18,269 bases of DNA from Caldilineaceae bacterium (GCA_022842065.1 JALHQH010000091.1:1-18269), one strand, 5' to 3'; counted from the stretch's first letter, positions 8,564-18,257 are shown. Notes: a model not told the origin generated them from the letters alone. Made by a program: numbers and translations.

Positions 8564-9064
8564 TTACGACGAATCATCGAGCGCAAGCATTTCCGTCCAC
8601 CAGATATCGTGGTTTGTTGCATACAACGCGCTGGTCTCGCGGATCATTTGGACGCCGCCATCATCAGTACGTTCAAGAACAGGGATTAGCCGTTCTTCTG
8701 CGTGATGCTGTTTTTGGTTTTCGACATAGGCCACGACATTGGGTAAGCGCTTGCGATCAAAGGAAAAAATTCCATACTCGTCCTGCCAGTAAATTTTCCC
8801 CTCGGCGCTACGTCCTTGGTTATATTTCGCAGTTGTCGCACCTTTGACCTGCCCAACAAATGTTGCTGCCGCAATCCGTGGTGGTATTGCTGTAACGACA
8901 TGAACATGCTCATCGATTCCATTCACTGCGAAGACCGTGCCGCCCAGGCCAATCGCTTTGGTCTTTATCAGATTGTGAATTTCTGGCTCCGCCGATGGGG
9001 TGATTAACGGTTCACGATTCTTTGTTGACCAAACGATATGGTAGAACAACTGCCAATATGCCAT
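8564..9064 (-). CDS. REP-associated tyrosine transposase (RAYT, Y1/IS200-like)
   Basis: This 166-residue single-domain Y1 nuclease has an N-terminus, YHIVWSTKNREPLI (residues 8-21), that is typical of the Y1_Tnp fold. HVH at 53-55, within DEHVHVVTAIPP, is the HUH metal-binding motif, and Y113 in VAYVENQKQHH is the expected catalytic tyrosine. Such enzymes cut and join single-stranded DNA at hairpins. It looks intact. The start at 9064 is chosen over 9109 because GGGAG lies eight bases upstream and homology-like sequence begins here. Repeat copies B and C flank it within 3 and 32 bases, and their GTAG-plus-imperfect-hairpin form is the known RAYT substrate form. This supports a self-contained repeat-and-enzyme unit rather than a plain IS200. 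Whether it is still active is unknown. Confidence 0.85.
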   Translation of the reverse strand: MAYWQLFYHIVWSTKNREPLITPSAEPEIHNLIKTKAIGLGGTVFAVNGIDEHVHVVTAIPPRIAAATFVGQVKGATTAKYNQGRSAEGKIYWQDEYGIFSFDRKRLPNVVAYVENQKQHHAEERLIPVLERTDDGGVQMIRETSALYATNHDIWWTEMLALDDSS

Positions 9065-9072
9065 TCGGATTT

Positions 9073-9077
9073 CTCCC
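9073..9077 (-). promoter_or_regulatory. Ribosome binding site of the transposase gene
   Basis: Minus-strand GGGAG sits eight bases before the ATG at 9064 and decides this start over the ATG at 9109, which lies in repeat copy C. The surrounding sequence (AATCTGTTGGTTACTGTCA) matches an array spacer, so the gene's translation signal is built from repeat-spacer DNA. Confidence 0.6.
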
Positions 9078-9096
9078 AATCTGTTGGTTACTGTCA

Positions 9097-9221
9097 CCCG
9101 CCCCGCCATGAATGGACGGGGCTACCAAACAACGCCTGCTAAACCAGGCTTAGCCTGCCAACACGCAAGTCCCGTTCAGGGGACGTTGTTTGGTAGCCCG
9201 GCGGCTTCAGCCCCGGGCGGG
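9097..9221. repeat. GTAG-hairpin pair (BIME), copy C, type 1
   Basis: This unit shows the structure cleanly. The outer left hairpin is CCCCG-CCA-TGAA-TGG-A-CGGGG. Inner arms 9119-9134 and 9184-9199 pair perfectly over 16 bases (GGGCTACCAAACAACG). Two small inner hairpins are CCTG...CAGG and GTCCC...GGGAC. The outer right hairpin is CCCGG-C-GGC-TTCA-GCC-CCGGG. The two GTAG tetranucleotides (9122-9125 on the minus strand, 9193-9196 on the plus strand) sit at the inner side of each outer hairpin. The centre is type 1 (TTAGCCTGCCAAC). Confidence 0.9.
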
Positions 9222-9254
9222 TGTCATCATCCACAAATCTGTTGGTTGACAACA

Positions 9255-9379
9255 CCGCTCCGCCATAAATGGACGGGGCTACCAAACAACGCCTGCTAAA
9301 CCAGGCTGGGCCCTACCAACAACCAAGTCCCGTTTAGGAGACGTTGTTTGGTAGCCCGGCGGCTTCAGCCCCGGGCGGG
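9255..9379. repeat. GTAG-hairpin pair (BIME), copy D, type 2
   Basis: Same plan as copy C, but the centre reads GGGCCCTACCAACAACCAAG (type 2) and the small inner hairpin ends TTTAGGAGAC, with one change from GGGGAC. The left outer hairpin has CCGCTCCGCC, a T in place of C. The spacer before it is AATCTGTTGGTTGACAACA, which I call spacer a. Confidence 0.88.
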
Positions 9380-9412
9380 TGTCATCATCCCCCAATCGAC
9401 CGGTTAACAACA

Positions 9413-9536
9413 CCGCCCCGCCATGAATGGACGGGGCTACCAAACAACGCCTGCTAAACCAGGCTTAGCCTGCCAACGCGCAAGTCCCGTTCAGGGGACG
9501 TTGTTTGGTAGCCCGGCGGCTTCAGCCCCGGGCGGG
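9413..9536. repeat. GTAG-hairpin pair (BIME), copy E, type 1
   Basis: Nearly identical to copy C (type 1 centre, CCAACGCGCAAG against CCAACACGCAAG). It is preceded by spacer b, CAATCGACCGGTTAACAACA. Confidence 0.9.
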
Positions 9537-9569
9537 TGTCATCATCCACAAATCTGTTGGTTGACAACA

Positions 9570-9693
9570 CCGCCCCGCCATGAATGGACGGGGCTACCAA
9601 ACAACGCCTAGTAAACCAGGCTTAGCCTGCCAACACGCAAGTCCCGTTCAGGGGACGTTGTTTGGTAGCCCGGTGGCTTCAGCCCCGGGCGGG
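9570..9693. repeat. GTAG-hairpin pair (BIME), copy F, type 1
   Basis: Type 1 centre as in C and E, preceded by spacer a. It differs by CCTAGTAAACC for CCTGCTAAACC and by CCCGGTGGC for CCCGGCGGC in the right hairpin. Its position in the array corresponds to copy D, which is type 2. Confidence 0.9.
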
Positions 9694-9726
9694 TGTCATC
9701 ATCCCCCAATCGACCGGTTAACAACA

Positions 9727-9852
9727 CCCGCCCCGCCATAAATGGACGGGGCTACCAAACAACGCCTGCTAAACCAGGCTGGGCCCTACCAACAACCAAG
9801 TCCCGTTTAGGGGACGTTGTTTGGTAGCCCGGCGGCTTCAGCCCCGGGCGGG
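9727..9852. repeat. GTAG-hairpin pair (BIME), copy G, type 2
   Basis: Type 2 centre almost identical to copy D, preceded by spacer b. It ends eight bases beyond the stop codon of the binding-protein gene (stop at 9861-9863), so it is the first hairpin met by RNA polymerase after that gene. Confidence 0.9.
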
Positions 9853-9860
9853 CTTCCTAC

Positions 9861-11816
9861 CTAATTCCCCGTCGGTTCTACCGTCGCAACCATCTCTTTG
9901 GCCGAACTCCACCAAGAATAGGGTACGGCGTAGTAGTTATCCGCCTTGGGGAAACCCGTGAAGTAATACTCGTTGGTAGGAATGGTGGTCGGGATGTTCA
10001 TCATATTGATCCAGGACATATCCTTTACGAATTCCTGCATAATCAACCGACCATTGGCAAAGAACTCTTCTGAATCTTGTGCCAGCGATTTTGATTCTGC
10101 CACCAACTGATAGACGGTTTCATTGTCCCACTGTTGGCGGTTGCCATCGTTGTTTTCCTGCGAATCAGCCGCTTTGATATGGCCAGGTTCAATCTCTTGC
10201 CAGGCCCCCATCCAGCTTGGGGTGAAGATACAGTTTGTCCACATATACTGCACGTCGTGTTGGGCATTGATCCGTTGCACGGAACCATGTTCGGCACTAT
10301 CAACTTGGCGAATGTTCACCTGGATCCCGGCTGCGCGCCAGGCGTCGGCGGCGGCAAAGCCGGTGCGCTGCATGACTTTGTTCCAGTCGCCAGGGACGGT
10401 TAGGTTGATAATCCATTCTTCACCGCTAGGTAGCAGCCAATTGCCGGCGGCATTCTTGGTAAAGCCTTCGGCTTCGAGCAACTTGGCCGCCTGTTCCAGA
10501 TCATAATGCCACCAGCCAATGCCAAAGTCGGTAGTATCTTCGGGCAGTGCAGCCGCATCGACACCACTTGCCGAGAGGGTTTCCGCCATTTGTGCGCCGA
10601 AATCGGGGTTAAATGGCTTGTAGCCATCGTCCAGGGTAAATTCTTCCAGCCATGCTTGATTGGGTTCGTAGTAGATCGGGCGCAGAATCTGGGTGTCCGC
10701 GACCGGCCATGGCGAGACAATCACTTCACCACTTAGCGCACCAATCGCGATTGACTCAAGATCCAACGATAAGGCCATCGCCCAGCGCACATTCTTATTG
10801 TCATAGGGCGGCTTCTGCAAGTTGATCAACATGCCATAAATACAGGCATCATCCATGTTGTGATAGGGCATGGTGGGTGCGAAGGTTGTCACCTGATCGT
10901 TACGACTCTGCACCGCTTTGATCGAGTCCGGACTCATAAAGGTATCGACATCGTAGGCGTTCTGGGTGAAAGACAAAGAGCGCGTCTCTTCAGGGCCGAA
11001 ATCTTTGTAGAGTACATATTTGGGCATATAGCCATCTTGATCCAGGTCGGCCCAAGCGGAACGTTCCCAATCTTCACGCAGTTCCCACAACTGCCAAAAA
11101 CCGTTTTCATCAAATTCTTTAACGGTGTATGGCCCCAGGGTAACAGGGTAGGTGTTTTTGTTTTCACAGGGGTCATCATAGGTCTCAAAGACATGCTGGG
11201 GCAACGGCACCAAATTCGAGCCCCAGGTACGAACACCAAGATTTTGCTGGATATCATAGGCTGGTTTATTCGTCTCGACTTCGAAGGTGTAGTCGTCGAT
11301 TTTTACCCAACTGCCCTCTTTGACATAATTGATGATCCCGCCGACACGGGTCGCAACCTCTTTACACGCGAAGTTGGTATCGAGCGTGTAGATGATATCA
11401 TCGGCGGTGAACGCTTCGCCGTCACTCCAGTAGATGCCCTCTTTGAGGGTGATTCTGAAATGAGTGTGCTCGTCATTCAGCGCTTCCGCAGGACCAGCAG
11501 CGAGCTCCCCGTAGGATTCGCCGGTCCCCGTATCTGTCTCCCAGAGGAATCCCCATCCAAGCTCTCTAAAGCCACGCCAAACCGCATAGGCCAACATGGG
11601 GTTCATGTTACTGGGGTCGGCAGTTTGCCGATCAAAGGTCTGGAAGATCAACGTCTCATTGCGCGGGGTGCCGACATCGGTCATCGCCCCATCGCCGCTT
11701 GGTGCCGCCGCCCCTGCCTCACCCTGGGGTTGCACCGCGGGCGCACCGCAGGCCACCATCCCCAACAAAGCCAGGATGACGACGAAGCTTTGCCATAACC
11801 TACCTATCTTTGGCAT
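9861..11816 (-). CDS. Family 5 substrate-binding lipoprotein (Opp/Dpp type)
   Basis: This 651-residue lipoprotein is the likely receptor of the transporter coded at 4491-8259. A lipoprotein signal peptide (MPKIGRLWQSFVVILALLGM) leads to a lipobox with C23 in MVAC, followed by a Gly/Ala/Pro linker to about residue 50. The SBP_bac_5 hallmark LKEGIYWSDGEAFTADD lies at 124-140. The length fits the large cluster C binding proteins. The frame is open to 11915, but the ATG at 11816 is chosen because the signal peptide begins there and AAGGAG stands seven bases upstream. In several thermophiles this family binds oligosaccharides; here the three nearby glycosidases support that, though peptides cannot be excluded. 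Confidence 0.93.
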   Translation of the reverse strand: MPKIGRLWQSFVVILALLGMVACGAPAVQPQGEAGAAAPSGDGAMTDVGTPRNETLIFQTFDRQTADPSNMNPMLAYAVWRGFRELGWGFLWETDTGTGESYGELAAGPAEALNDEHTHFRITLKEGIYWSDGEAFTADDIIYTLDTNFACKEVATRVGGIINYVKEGSWVKIDDYTFEVETNKPAYDIQQNLGVRTWGSNLVPLPQHVFETYDDPCENKNTYPVTLGPYTVKEFDENGFWQLWELREDWERSAWADLDQDGYMPKYVLYKDFGPEETRSLSFTQNAYDVDTFMSPDSIKAVQSRNDQVTTFAPTMPYHNMDDACIYGMLINLQKPPYDNKNVRWAMALSLDLESIAIGALSGEVIVSPWPVADTQILRPIYYEPNQAWLEEFTLDDGYKPFNPDFGAQMAETLSASGVDAAALPEDTTDFGIGWWHYDLEQAAKLLEAEGFTKNAAGNWLLPSGEEWIINLTVPGDWNKVMQRTGFAAADAWRAAGIQVNIRQVDSAEHGSVQRINAQHDVQYMWTNCIFTPSWMGAWQEIEPGHIKAADSQENNDGNRQQWDNETVYQLVAESKSLAQDSEEFFANGRLIMQEFVKDMSWINMMNIPTTIPTNEYYFTGFPKADNYYAVPYSWWSSAKEMVATVEPTGN

Positions 11817-12026
11817 ACGACTTCTCCTTGTGTTATAAAGCATTGCGAAATTTTTTGTTTTACTACGGAAAATTTCAAAACGGCGACACAAAGTTCCAAA
11901 CGCTTTTCCTGCCACGGAGTTGAGTTTTGCGACTTTGTGTCGTCGTCCTGAACAAATGGGAAGCAGGGGGATTGGTGGCTAATCCAGTCGAAGCCACAAC
12001 GACTGACAATTGACGACTGACGACTG
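11817..12026. other. Gap upstream of the binding-protein gene, with short repeats
   Basis: This 210-base gap separates the binding-protein start from the end of the next glycosidase. AAGGAG (11824-11829) is the ribosome site. An 11-base inverted repeat, CGACACAAAGT (11884-11894) with ACTTTGTGTCG (11932-11942), encloses a 37-base loop. Direct repeats of ACGACTG occur at 11999-12026, just after the glycosidase stop. The A/T-rich part (about 11830-11880) could hold a promoter, but I see no convincing -35/-10 pair. Confidence 0.5.
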
Positions 12027-13601
12027 CTAAGCGTTAAAACAGAGATACAGGCGCGGCGCACCGCCTTCATCGGGAATCCACTTGCCGGCGAGGGTGCCGG
12101 GTATCCCCGGCGGTATCCATCCGGCATCGAAATTGCCTTCCTGTACCACCGCCCCTGTCCGTGGATCGACTACACGGTAGTGATTAGGAATCAGGCCGGC
12201 ACCATTGTCGTCAAAAATTTTCATGGGGCCACCACCCTCGGCATAACAGAGGAAGAACTTACCCGGCACGAGTAGGCCGCGGCGACCCAGGGTGATCTGC
12301 CAATCGGGTGCCATATCGGTAAATGGTAGCCCTTCCAGAATTTTGGCCACCAGCCCGACATAGGTTGACCCTTCAAAATCAAGCGCTTCCCGCCAGCCAC
12401 ACCCTTCGGCGAGGAAGAACGGGGTTTGGCCCGGTTCGTTGGGGTGCAGCCGCCACTGCCAGAGGCTACCGGCACCGTAGACGACACCCATCGTCCCGCC
12501 GGCGCAAAGGTTACTCCACGCCTCGTGACCCTGCCACCAGCCAGCGGCTTTGCCTGGCTGGCCGCCATTCTCATAGGTCGGCTCGCCGTTGGCAATTGCC
12601 TTAATCGGTTGCTGATGCCACATATGGGCCACCCGCTCCGGCATGTGATCACCACTGTGGCCGGTCTGGCACCACTGGAAATCAAGCCAAGGGGCGTCCT
12701 GGTGGGCACAGTTGTCGGCATGGGGGCGATAGTGGATGCCAGTAGGCTGCGCATAGGCATCCCACTGCTCAACCTCTGCCCCACCTGCGGCGACCGGTGC
12801 TTCGTAACCCGACCCGTCGCCGCCTACCAGATAGATCGCCGGTCGCGCGCCATAGCGGGCGACCAGATAGCGACAGTAACGGGCATATTCTGGGGGCGGC
12901 AGTACGGGGCCGGCCACGCGTAACCCTTTCCAGCCAAAACCAAAGAAGACTGGCTGCCAAACCGGCACAATCTCATGCGCCACTAAAATCTCGACGATCC
13001 GATCCAGCGTTTGGAAGTAAGCCGGGTTGAGTTGATTGATGTGTCCGTTTGGCAGATCCTCAAAGCCTACGTCAAAGCCTTCGTCCTGCGTGCGGTCACG
13101 CGGGCCCCGCGCATCCATATCGGGCTGGATGCTCATTAACAGTGCGGCATTGAAGCCTTTGCCGTAACGATCTTGGGCATAGATTTGTACTTGTTCCTCG
13201 GTTGCGCGCCAGGGCAGCGCCCAAGCCGTATCACCGACTAGAATGGCCGAGTAGCCATCGGCATGGATGAGGCTCCGTTTCCCTGGGGACATGCGCCAGA
13301 AGCCGTGGCGATAGAAGCGATGGCTGACTGTCGAATCGGCTTCGCAGACCAATTCACCCTGTTGACCATCTAGGCCCGCATCGTGCGGGTTGCTAAAGGC
13401 GCGCCAAGTCCAGCGCCCTGGCTGTGGCGCAGCAAAGCGGACCTTCCAACTCTGCCCACCGTCCCAAAAGGCCGGGCGACGCAGGGTTTGTCCGCCTTCG
13501 TGGGTGAAATCCACCCAGGCCTCACAATCGGTGTAGGGATTGGGGACGTCCGTTACCGCCGTCAAAGCCAGCTCAACTTGTTGCCAAAGATAGATTTCCA
13601 T
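12027..13601 (-). CDS. Apiosidase-like (DUF4038) glycoside hydrolase
   Basis: This 524-residue protein has a DUF5060-like N-terminal beta domain (about residues 5-90, with [12 protein letters not shown]), a DUF4038 TIM-barrel region (about 100-400) and a C-terminal beta domain like the collagen-binding-type module (about 430-524). Family marks are [12 protein letters not shown] (123-134), LVGGDGSG (258-265) and [11 protein letters not shown] (335-345). By analogy with GH140, D262 and E340 are the probable catalytic acids. It has no signal peptide, so it acts in the cytoplasm. The start has only a weak ribosome site (AAAAGG about 12 bases upstream). It lies 55 bases after the acetyltransferase gene. 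GH140 enzymes release apiose from plant side chains, but many DUF4038 proteins have other or unknown substrates. Confidence 0.85.
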   Translation of the reverse strand: MEIYLWQQVELALTAVTDVPNPYTDCEAWVDFTHEGGQTLRRPAFWDGGQSWKVRFAAPQPGRWTWRAFSNPHDAGLDGQQGELVCEADSTVSHRFYRHGFWRMSPGKRSLIHADGYSAILVGDTAWALPWRATEEQVQIYAQDRYGKGFNAALLMSIQPDMDARGPRDRTQDEGFDVGFEDLPNGHINQLNPAYFQTLDRIVEILVAHEIVPVWQPVFFGFGWKGLRVAGPVLPPPEYARYCRYLVARYGARPAIYLVGGDGSGYEAPVAAGGAEVEQWDAYAQPTGIHYRPHADNCAHQDAPWLDFQWCQTGHSGDHMPERVAHMWHQQPIKAIANGEPTYENGGQPGKAAGWWQGHEAWSNLCAGGTMGVVYGAGSLWQWRLHPNEPGQTPFFLAEGCGWREALDFEGSTYVGLVAKILEGLPFTDMAPDWQITLGRRGLLVPGKFFLCYAEGGGPMKIFDDNGAGLIPNHYRVVDPRTGAVVQEGNFDAGWIPPGIPGTLAGKWIPDEGGAPRLYLCFNA

Positions 13602-13656
13602 TGGTTGGTTACGCCTTTTGCCTCAATCGGTCTGTCTGTTTTGCTTGCCAAAGTCT

Positions 13657-14235
13657 CTATGCGACCGTTGGCTTTGAACCAATCGGTTGCCACTCGCGCC
13701 GAAGCAGCCCATAGATTGAGTCATCGGAGATCTCGCCATTGACGATGCAAGATTCGCGTCGCGTGCCTTCGCGTACAAAGCCGAGTTTTTCCAGCACGCG
13801 CTCGGATGCTCGGTTGCGCGTGTCTGCGCCAGATTCCACACGGTTGAGATCAAGCGTGTCGAACGCCCACTGCAACAGCGCGCCGGCAGCTTCGGTGGCA
13901 AAGCCCTGACCCCATGCCGCCTCAGCGAAGCAGTAGCCAATCATTGCGCTGCGGTACTCTGGCTCCCATTTCTGAAAAGCACACCAGCCGATGAACGACT
14001 GATCGGCGCTAAGTTCGATGGCCAGCCGCACGCCAAAGCCTTCCAGCGCCATCTTTTCGCAATTGGCAATGAAGCGCTCTGCCTGTGCCCGATTGCTCCA
14101 CGGTGGTGCGTCCCAGTAACGCAGTACGGCTGCGTTGCTCCCCAGCGCGTAGATGGCGTCGGTGTCGGCTTCGGTAAAAGGCCGCAAACGCAGGCGCGCG
14201 GTTTGTAAGGTTGGGGTCTGTAAAGGCGTGTTCAT
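13657..14235 (-). CDS. GNAT acetyltransferase, RimJ/RimL-like
   Basis: This 192-residue Acetyltransf_3-type protein is complete. The acetyl-CoA binding motif is IGYCFAEAAWGQGFATEA (99-116). The later family motif is TRNRASERVLEKLGF (139-153), followed by VREGTRRESCIVNGE. It begins with TARLRLRPFTEAD (12-24), the standard start of the family, which usually acetylates protein N-termini, antibiotics or small amines. The gene starts 12 bases after the isomerase stop, with no clear ribosome site of its own, so translation is probably coupled. Its role in a sugar cluster is unclear; it may acetylate a sugar amine or simply be carried along. Confidence 0.85.
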   Translation of the reverse strand: MNTPLQTPTLQTARLRLRPFTEADTDAIYALGSNAAVLRYWDAPPWSNRAQAERFIANCEKMALEGFGVRLAIELSADQSFIGWCAFQKWEPEYRSAMIGYCFAEAAWGQGFATEAAGALLQWAFDTLDLNRVESGADTRNRASERVLEKLGFVREGTRRESCIVNGEISDDSIYGLLRREWQPIGSKPTVA

Positions 14236-14247
14236 GATTGTTTTGTG

Positions 14248-15663
14248 TTATCCCTCATGGTGATAGACATCCCACCCCAGGTAATTCTCAAAGGCTTCGG
14301 CCAAGACACTCGCCACATTTGATTGGCTCATCGCAGCGTGGTGGGCAAAGCCATTTTTGCAGATGTAGCGCATGAGCTTTTGCAATTGTGGCACCTCAAC
14401 CACGGCGCGCGTCCCCGACATCTGCGACAGATAATCGTCGGTGATGCGGCCTTCGCCGACGTAGGTGTTGATCCGCCCGTTGCGGTCGTCGGTGTCGATG
14501 CGTGCATAGGTGAGTGGACTGGCGGCGGAACGGCCATCGAGCGCGCCCCAGGTGTTGTCCAGGCCCAATGTGCTGCCCAATACTTCGGCGGCGACAATCT
14601 GAATCTCGCTACTGACAAAACTCTTGGCCCAGTTGCCGCAGTGGAAATAGACACACTTGTCGGGTTCGTTCGCATAGCTATTGTTCCAGTCGACGAGGGC
14701 GCTCGGTTTGTCCGAGGCCAGTTGCAGCGCGTACATCGAAGCGACGCCCGCGATATCAACTTCACAGGCGCTCGGCATCAATTTTTCACTCATCATGCTC
14801 ATGATCGTGCAGACGTTGACACCATAGTTCTGTTGGAGTGAGGACCAGCACTGGATCGCAGTGGCGTCAATGTCGTACTCTGCCATCCAGTCGCCGAGGA
14901 CAATTCCCAGCTTGGCCATCAGTACTAGGGTGGCCGGCGGCGCTTTTGCCGTATTGGCGTAGGCATGAATTTCTTCCAATTTGGCGCGCACGCGGGCGTG
15001 ATCATCGCCCAACTTCTGCGCCGCGCCAAAGACTTCCGAAAGATCCAACGTCGAGACATTAATGCCCGATGCTTCGAGCAATTTTTCGCTGTAGCGCACG
15101 GTCTTGAAGGCATCTGGCCGCGCACCAACTGCACCAAGTCGCGCCCGCTTCAGCCCTTTGACCGTCTGGCAGAGGCCGACAAATTTGCGCAGCTCGTCTT
15201 TAAACTCTGCGGACTGCGGATCGACCGTGTGGCTCTGCGTGATGGTATAGGGGATGCTGTATTGATAAAGGTCGTTGCAGACCGAAATCTTGCCACAGAA
15301 CGCGTCGCGGCGATTCGAGGTCGAGAGGTCGTTGATATCATCAGGATAGGCGTGCACCAGGACGGGGACATTGAGGTCGGCAATGCGCAAGGCATCGGCA
15401 ACCCCTTTTTCATCGCCAAAATTGGGCAACGTCACGAGTACGCCATCAATTTTATCGCGGTTGGCGCGGAAGAGATCGCCACACTTCTGCGCATCCGTCC
15501 AGCTTTCCACCGCGCCCAATTTGGTCATGCTTTCATCCGGCACGATGGCATCAATGCCCCAGCGCGCCAGCAGATCTAAAATTTCTTGACGTCCTTCGAC
15601 GACAAATTTATCGGGAAAAAAGGCGCGGTTGGCAACAATCACGCCTAGCGTGGTTTTTTTCAT
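14248..15663 (-). CDS. L-fucose/L-arabinose isomerase family protein
   Basis: This 471-residue protein has the three-part Rossmann-like layout of the FucI/AraA superfamily, metal-dependent enzymes that convert aldoses to ketoses. Visible landmarks are a Gly-rich [12 protein letters not shown] (74-85), [10 protein letters not shown] (116-125), [10 protein letters not shown] (297-306, with E301 and D303 as metal-ligand candidates) and YFHCGN (339-344, H341). AGGAG lies eight bases before the ATG. It is shorter than classical FucI (about 590 residues) and near AraA in length, so it belongs to one of the uncharacterised FucI-like branches. It follows the sugar-binding lipoprotein and precedes the acetyltransferase. 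It probably isomerises the imported or released sugar; which one is unknown. Confidence 0.82.
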   Translation of the reverse strand: MKKTTLGVIVANRAFFPDKFVVEGRQEILDLLARWGIDAIVPDESMTKLGAVESWTDAQKCGDLFRANRDKIDGVLVTLPNFGDEKGVADALRIADLNVPVLVHAYPDDINDLSTSNRRDAFCGKISVCNDLYQYSIPYTITQSHTVDPQSAEFKDELRKFVGLCQTVKGLKRARLGAVGARPDAFKTVRYSEKLLEASGINVSTLDLSEVFGAAQKLGDDHARVRAKLEEIHAYANTAKAPPATLVLMAKLGIVLGDWMAEYDIDATAIQCWSSLQQNYGVNVCTIMSMMSEKLMPSACEVDIAGVASMYALQLASDKPSALVDWNNSYANEPDKCVYFHCGNWAKSFVSSEIQIVAAEVLGSTLGLDNTWGALDGRSAASPLTYARIDTDDRNGRINTYVGEGRITDDYLSQMSGTRAVVEVPQLQKLMRYICKNGFAHHAAMSQSNVASVLAEAFENYLGWDVYHHEG

Positions 15664-15688
15664 CGTGCAGGCTCCTATTGGGGAAGAG

Positions 15689-15804
15689 GTAAATCGATAA
15701 ATCAGTAAATCGGTAAATCAGTAGAACGGTAGATCGGTAGATCGGTAGGTGCTAACTTGTCTACCGATTTACCGATTTACTGATTTACCACTCTACCTAC
15801 CCAC
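15689..15804. repeat. Hairpin built from inverted arrays of an 8-bp repeat
   Basis: About eight units of an 8-base repeat of the form GTAAATCG or GTAGATCG fill 15689-15752, and the reverse-complement units (CTACCGAT, TTACCGAT, TTACTGAT) fill 15761-15800. Bases 15695-15723 pair with 15761-15789 at 27 of 29 positions. It begins immediately beyond the stop codon of the binding-protein gene (15805) and ends 25 bases before the isomerase start (15663). The repeat number may vary between strains. Confidence 0.75.
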
Positions 15805-16971
<1,167 letters not shown>

Positions 16972-17034
16972 AATATAGATAATCGGATCACCTAGTCTGT
17001 TATGACAAAATCGATGATCCAAGCGTAACCTTCT

Positions 17035-18105
17035 TTAGCCGAGCTGCTGTTGGCGTTGTAAGGCAGCCCGTTCCTGCATGCGCACCTGGAGCTGATCGAT
17101 GATCACGGCCAGCACAATCACCGTGCCTTTAATCACCTGCTGCCAGAAGGAAGAGACGCCTAGCCCGATCAGCCCGTCGCCCAACACCCCGATCACAAAG
17201 GCGCCGATGATGGTGCCGCCAATGCTGCCGCGCCCGCCCGAAAGCGATGTGCCACCGAGTACCACCGCAGCAATCGCATTGAGCTCAAAGAAGGTGCCCG
17301 TCGCCGGATGTGCTGCGACCAACTGGGAAGCAATGATCAGGCCAACCATCGCGGCACAGACGCCCGAGATCATGTAGACCACGGTTTTTACGCGTTTGAC
17401 CCGCACTCCAGAAAGTTCGGCGGCGCGCTCATTGCCGCCAATCGCATAGACTTGGCGGCCAAAAGGGGTCTTCGCCGCAATAAAGGCGGCGACCAGCGCA
17501 AAGATCATCATTAGCCAGATCGAGTAGTTGATGCCTAGAAATTCGCCGGTACCCAGCAGGGGGAAACCGGTATTGTTCAATTCGGGGCGACCAACCAGGT
17601 TGGGAAAGGTATTGCCATTCGAGCGCAAAAGTGCTAAGCCGCGCGCAGCATATAACATGCCCAGCGTTGCAATAAAGGGGGCCACGTTGAAACGGGTAAT
17701 GATCAGCCCATTGATCGCACCCATGGTCAACCCGACCAGCAAGCCGATCAGAATGACCATCCAAACGTGGAAGTAGACGATGACGCCAAACATGGGCAGC
17801 ACCAGCCCCTCGTTGAGCAGGCCACCCGCAATCATCGCCGCCAGCCCGACAATCGAGCCGACCGAGAGATCAATCCCACCGGTGAGAATCACATAGGTCA
17901 TGCCAATGCCCAGGATCGCGTTAATCGCCACATGTTTCGCCATAATGACGATGTTGGCCGGGGTCAGAAAGGTGGGGGTGAGCGAAGCAAAGACAATCAC
18001 CAGGACGATCAGCGCAATAAACGCCCGCCCACGTAACAAAATTTCTTGGATATCGAGCCACGAAAGTCGCCTTGGTGCGGCGACGGTGAGTTCAGCTTGG
18101 CTCAT
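17035..18105 (-). CDS. Rbs-type sugar ABC permease (BPD_transp_2)
   Basis: This 356-residue membrane protein of the RbsC/XylH/AraH family forms the homodimeric channel for a monosaccharide importer. The family signature GGIDLSVGS is at 76-84, inside a run of hydrophobic helices. The ATP-contact region includes GGNERAAELSGVRV. Another conserved stretch is VVLGGTSLSGGRGSIGGTII. AGAGG lies about 11 bases before the ATG. The stop at 17035 is 174 bases before the binding-protein start, and the gap holds a cruciform repeat. The double-length ATPase that this transporter type needs is not in the window and most likely lies just upstream, beyond 18269. Confidence 0.94.
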   Translation of the reverse strand: MSQAELTVAAPRRLSWLDIQEILLRGRAFIALIVLVIVFASLTPTFLTPANIVIMAKHVAINAILGIGMTYVILTGGIDLSVGSIVGLAAMIAGGLLNEGLVLPMFGVIVYFHVWMVILIGLLVGLTMGAINGLIITRFNVAPFIATLGMLYAARGLALLRSNGNTFPNLVGRPELNNTGFPLLGTGEFLGINYSIWLMMIFALVAAFIAAKTPFGRQVYAIGGNERAAELSGVRVKRVKTVVYMISGVCAAMVGLIIASQLVAAHPATGTFFELNAIAAVVLGGTSLSGGRGSIGGTIIGAFVIGVLGDGLIGLGVSSFWQQVIKGTVIVLAVIIDQLQVRMQERAALQRQQQLG

Positions 18106-18191
18106 GGGTATTTTTCCTCTACTTGATCGATAGGTGGGGTTGGAAACCCCCCGCTATACTCAAATCAGAATGAGACCCCTAGTTTCGGTCA

Positions 18192-18257
18192 GCGTGCGTC
18201 GCACTGACCAAAGAATCTAGCGGACTGGAAACAGTTGGCGGTCAGTGCGACGCACGC
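18192..18257. repeat. Inverted repeat upstream of the permease gene
   Basis: GCGTGCGTCGCACTGACC (18192-18209) and GGTCAGTGCGACGCACGC (18240-18257) are perfect 18-base inverted repeats. The 30-base loop carries a smaller hairpin, ACTG-GAAA-CAGT. It lies 87 bases upstream of the permease ATG, at the window edge, in a non-coding stretch. It differs in sequence from the other repeat families here. It may be a terminator-like hairpin after the next gene upstream. Confidence 0.6.

Larger units (their letters stand above)
8283..9852. mobile_element. REP/RAYT element (REPtron-like) inserted in a transporter operon
   Basis: The block consists of repeat copies A and B, the Y1 transposase gene, and repeat copies C to G, with almost nothing else. 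It begins 23 bases from the permease start and ends 8 bases from the binding-protein stop, so it fills the whole gap between two genes that normally adjoin. The composition matches the RAYT systems known from enterobacteria and pseudomonads, where a single-copy transposase is flanked by GTAG hairpins. No target-site duplication is evident, as expected for this transposase class. Confidence 0.75.

Noticed and set aside
9084..9299. Plus-strand open frames inside the repeat array (also 9423-9611), coding similar short proteins
   Set aside because: They arise from the repeat sequence itself, have no ribosome site, and recur in each unit. The similarity between them is repeat identity, not protein conservation.
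8283..9852. CRISPR array
   Set aside because: The repeated units are about 125 bases and palindromic, and the spacers between them are themselves only two repeated sequences, not unique spacers of uniform length.
10860..11798. Plus-strand 312-residue open frame opposite the binding-protein gene
   Set aside because: It is the antisense shadow of a well-supported family 5 binding lipoprotein and has no recognisable motif or ribosome site.
11830..11880. Promoter for the Opp-type binding-protein gene
   Set aside because: A TTTATAAC near 11830 resembles a -10 box, but no -35 element stands at a proper distance, so it is not listed.
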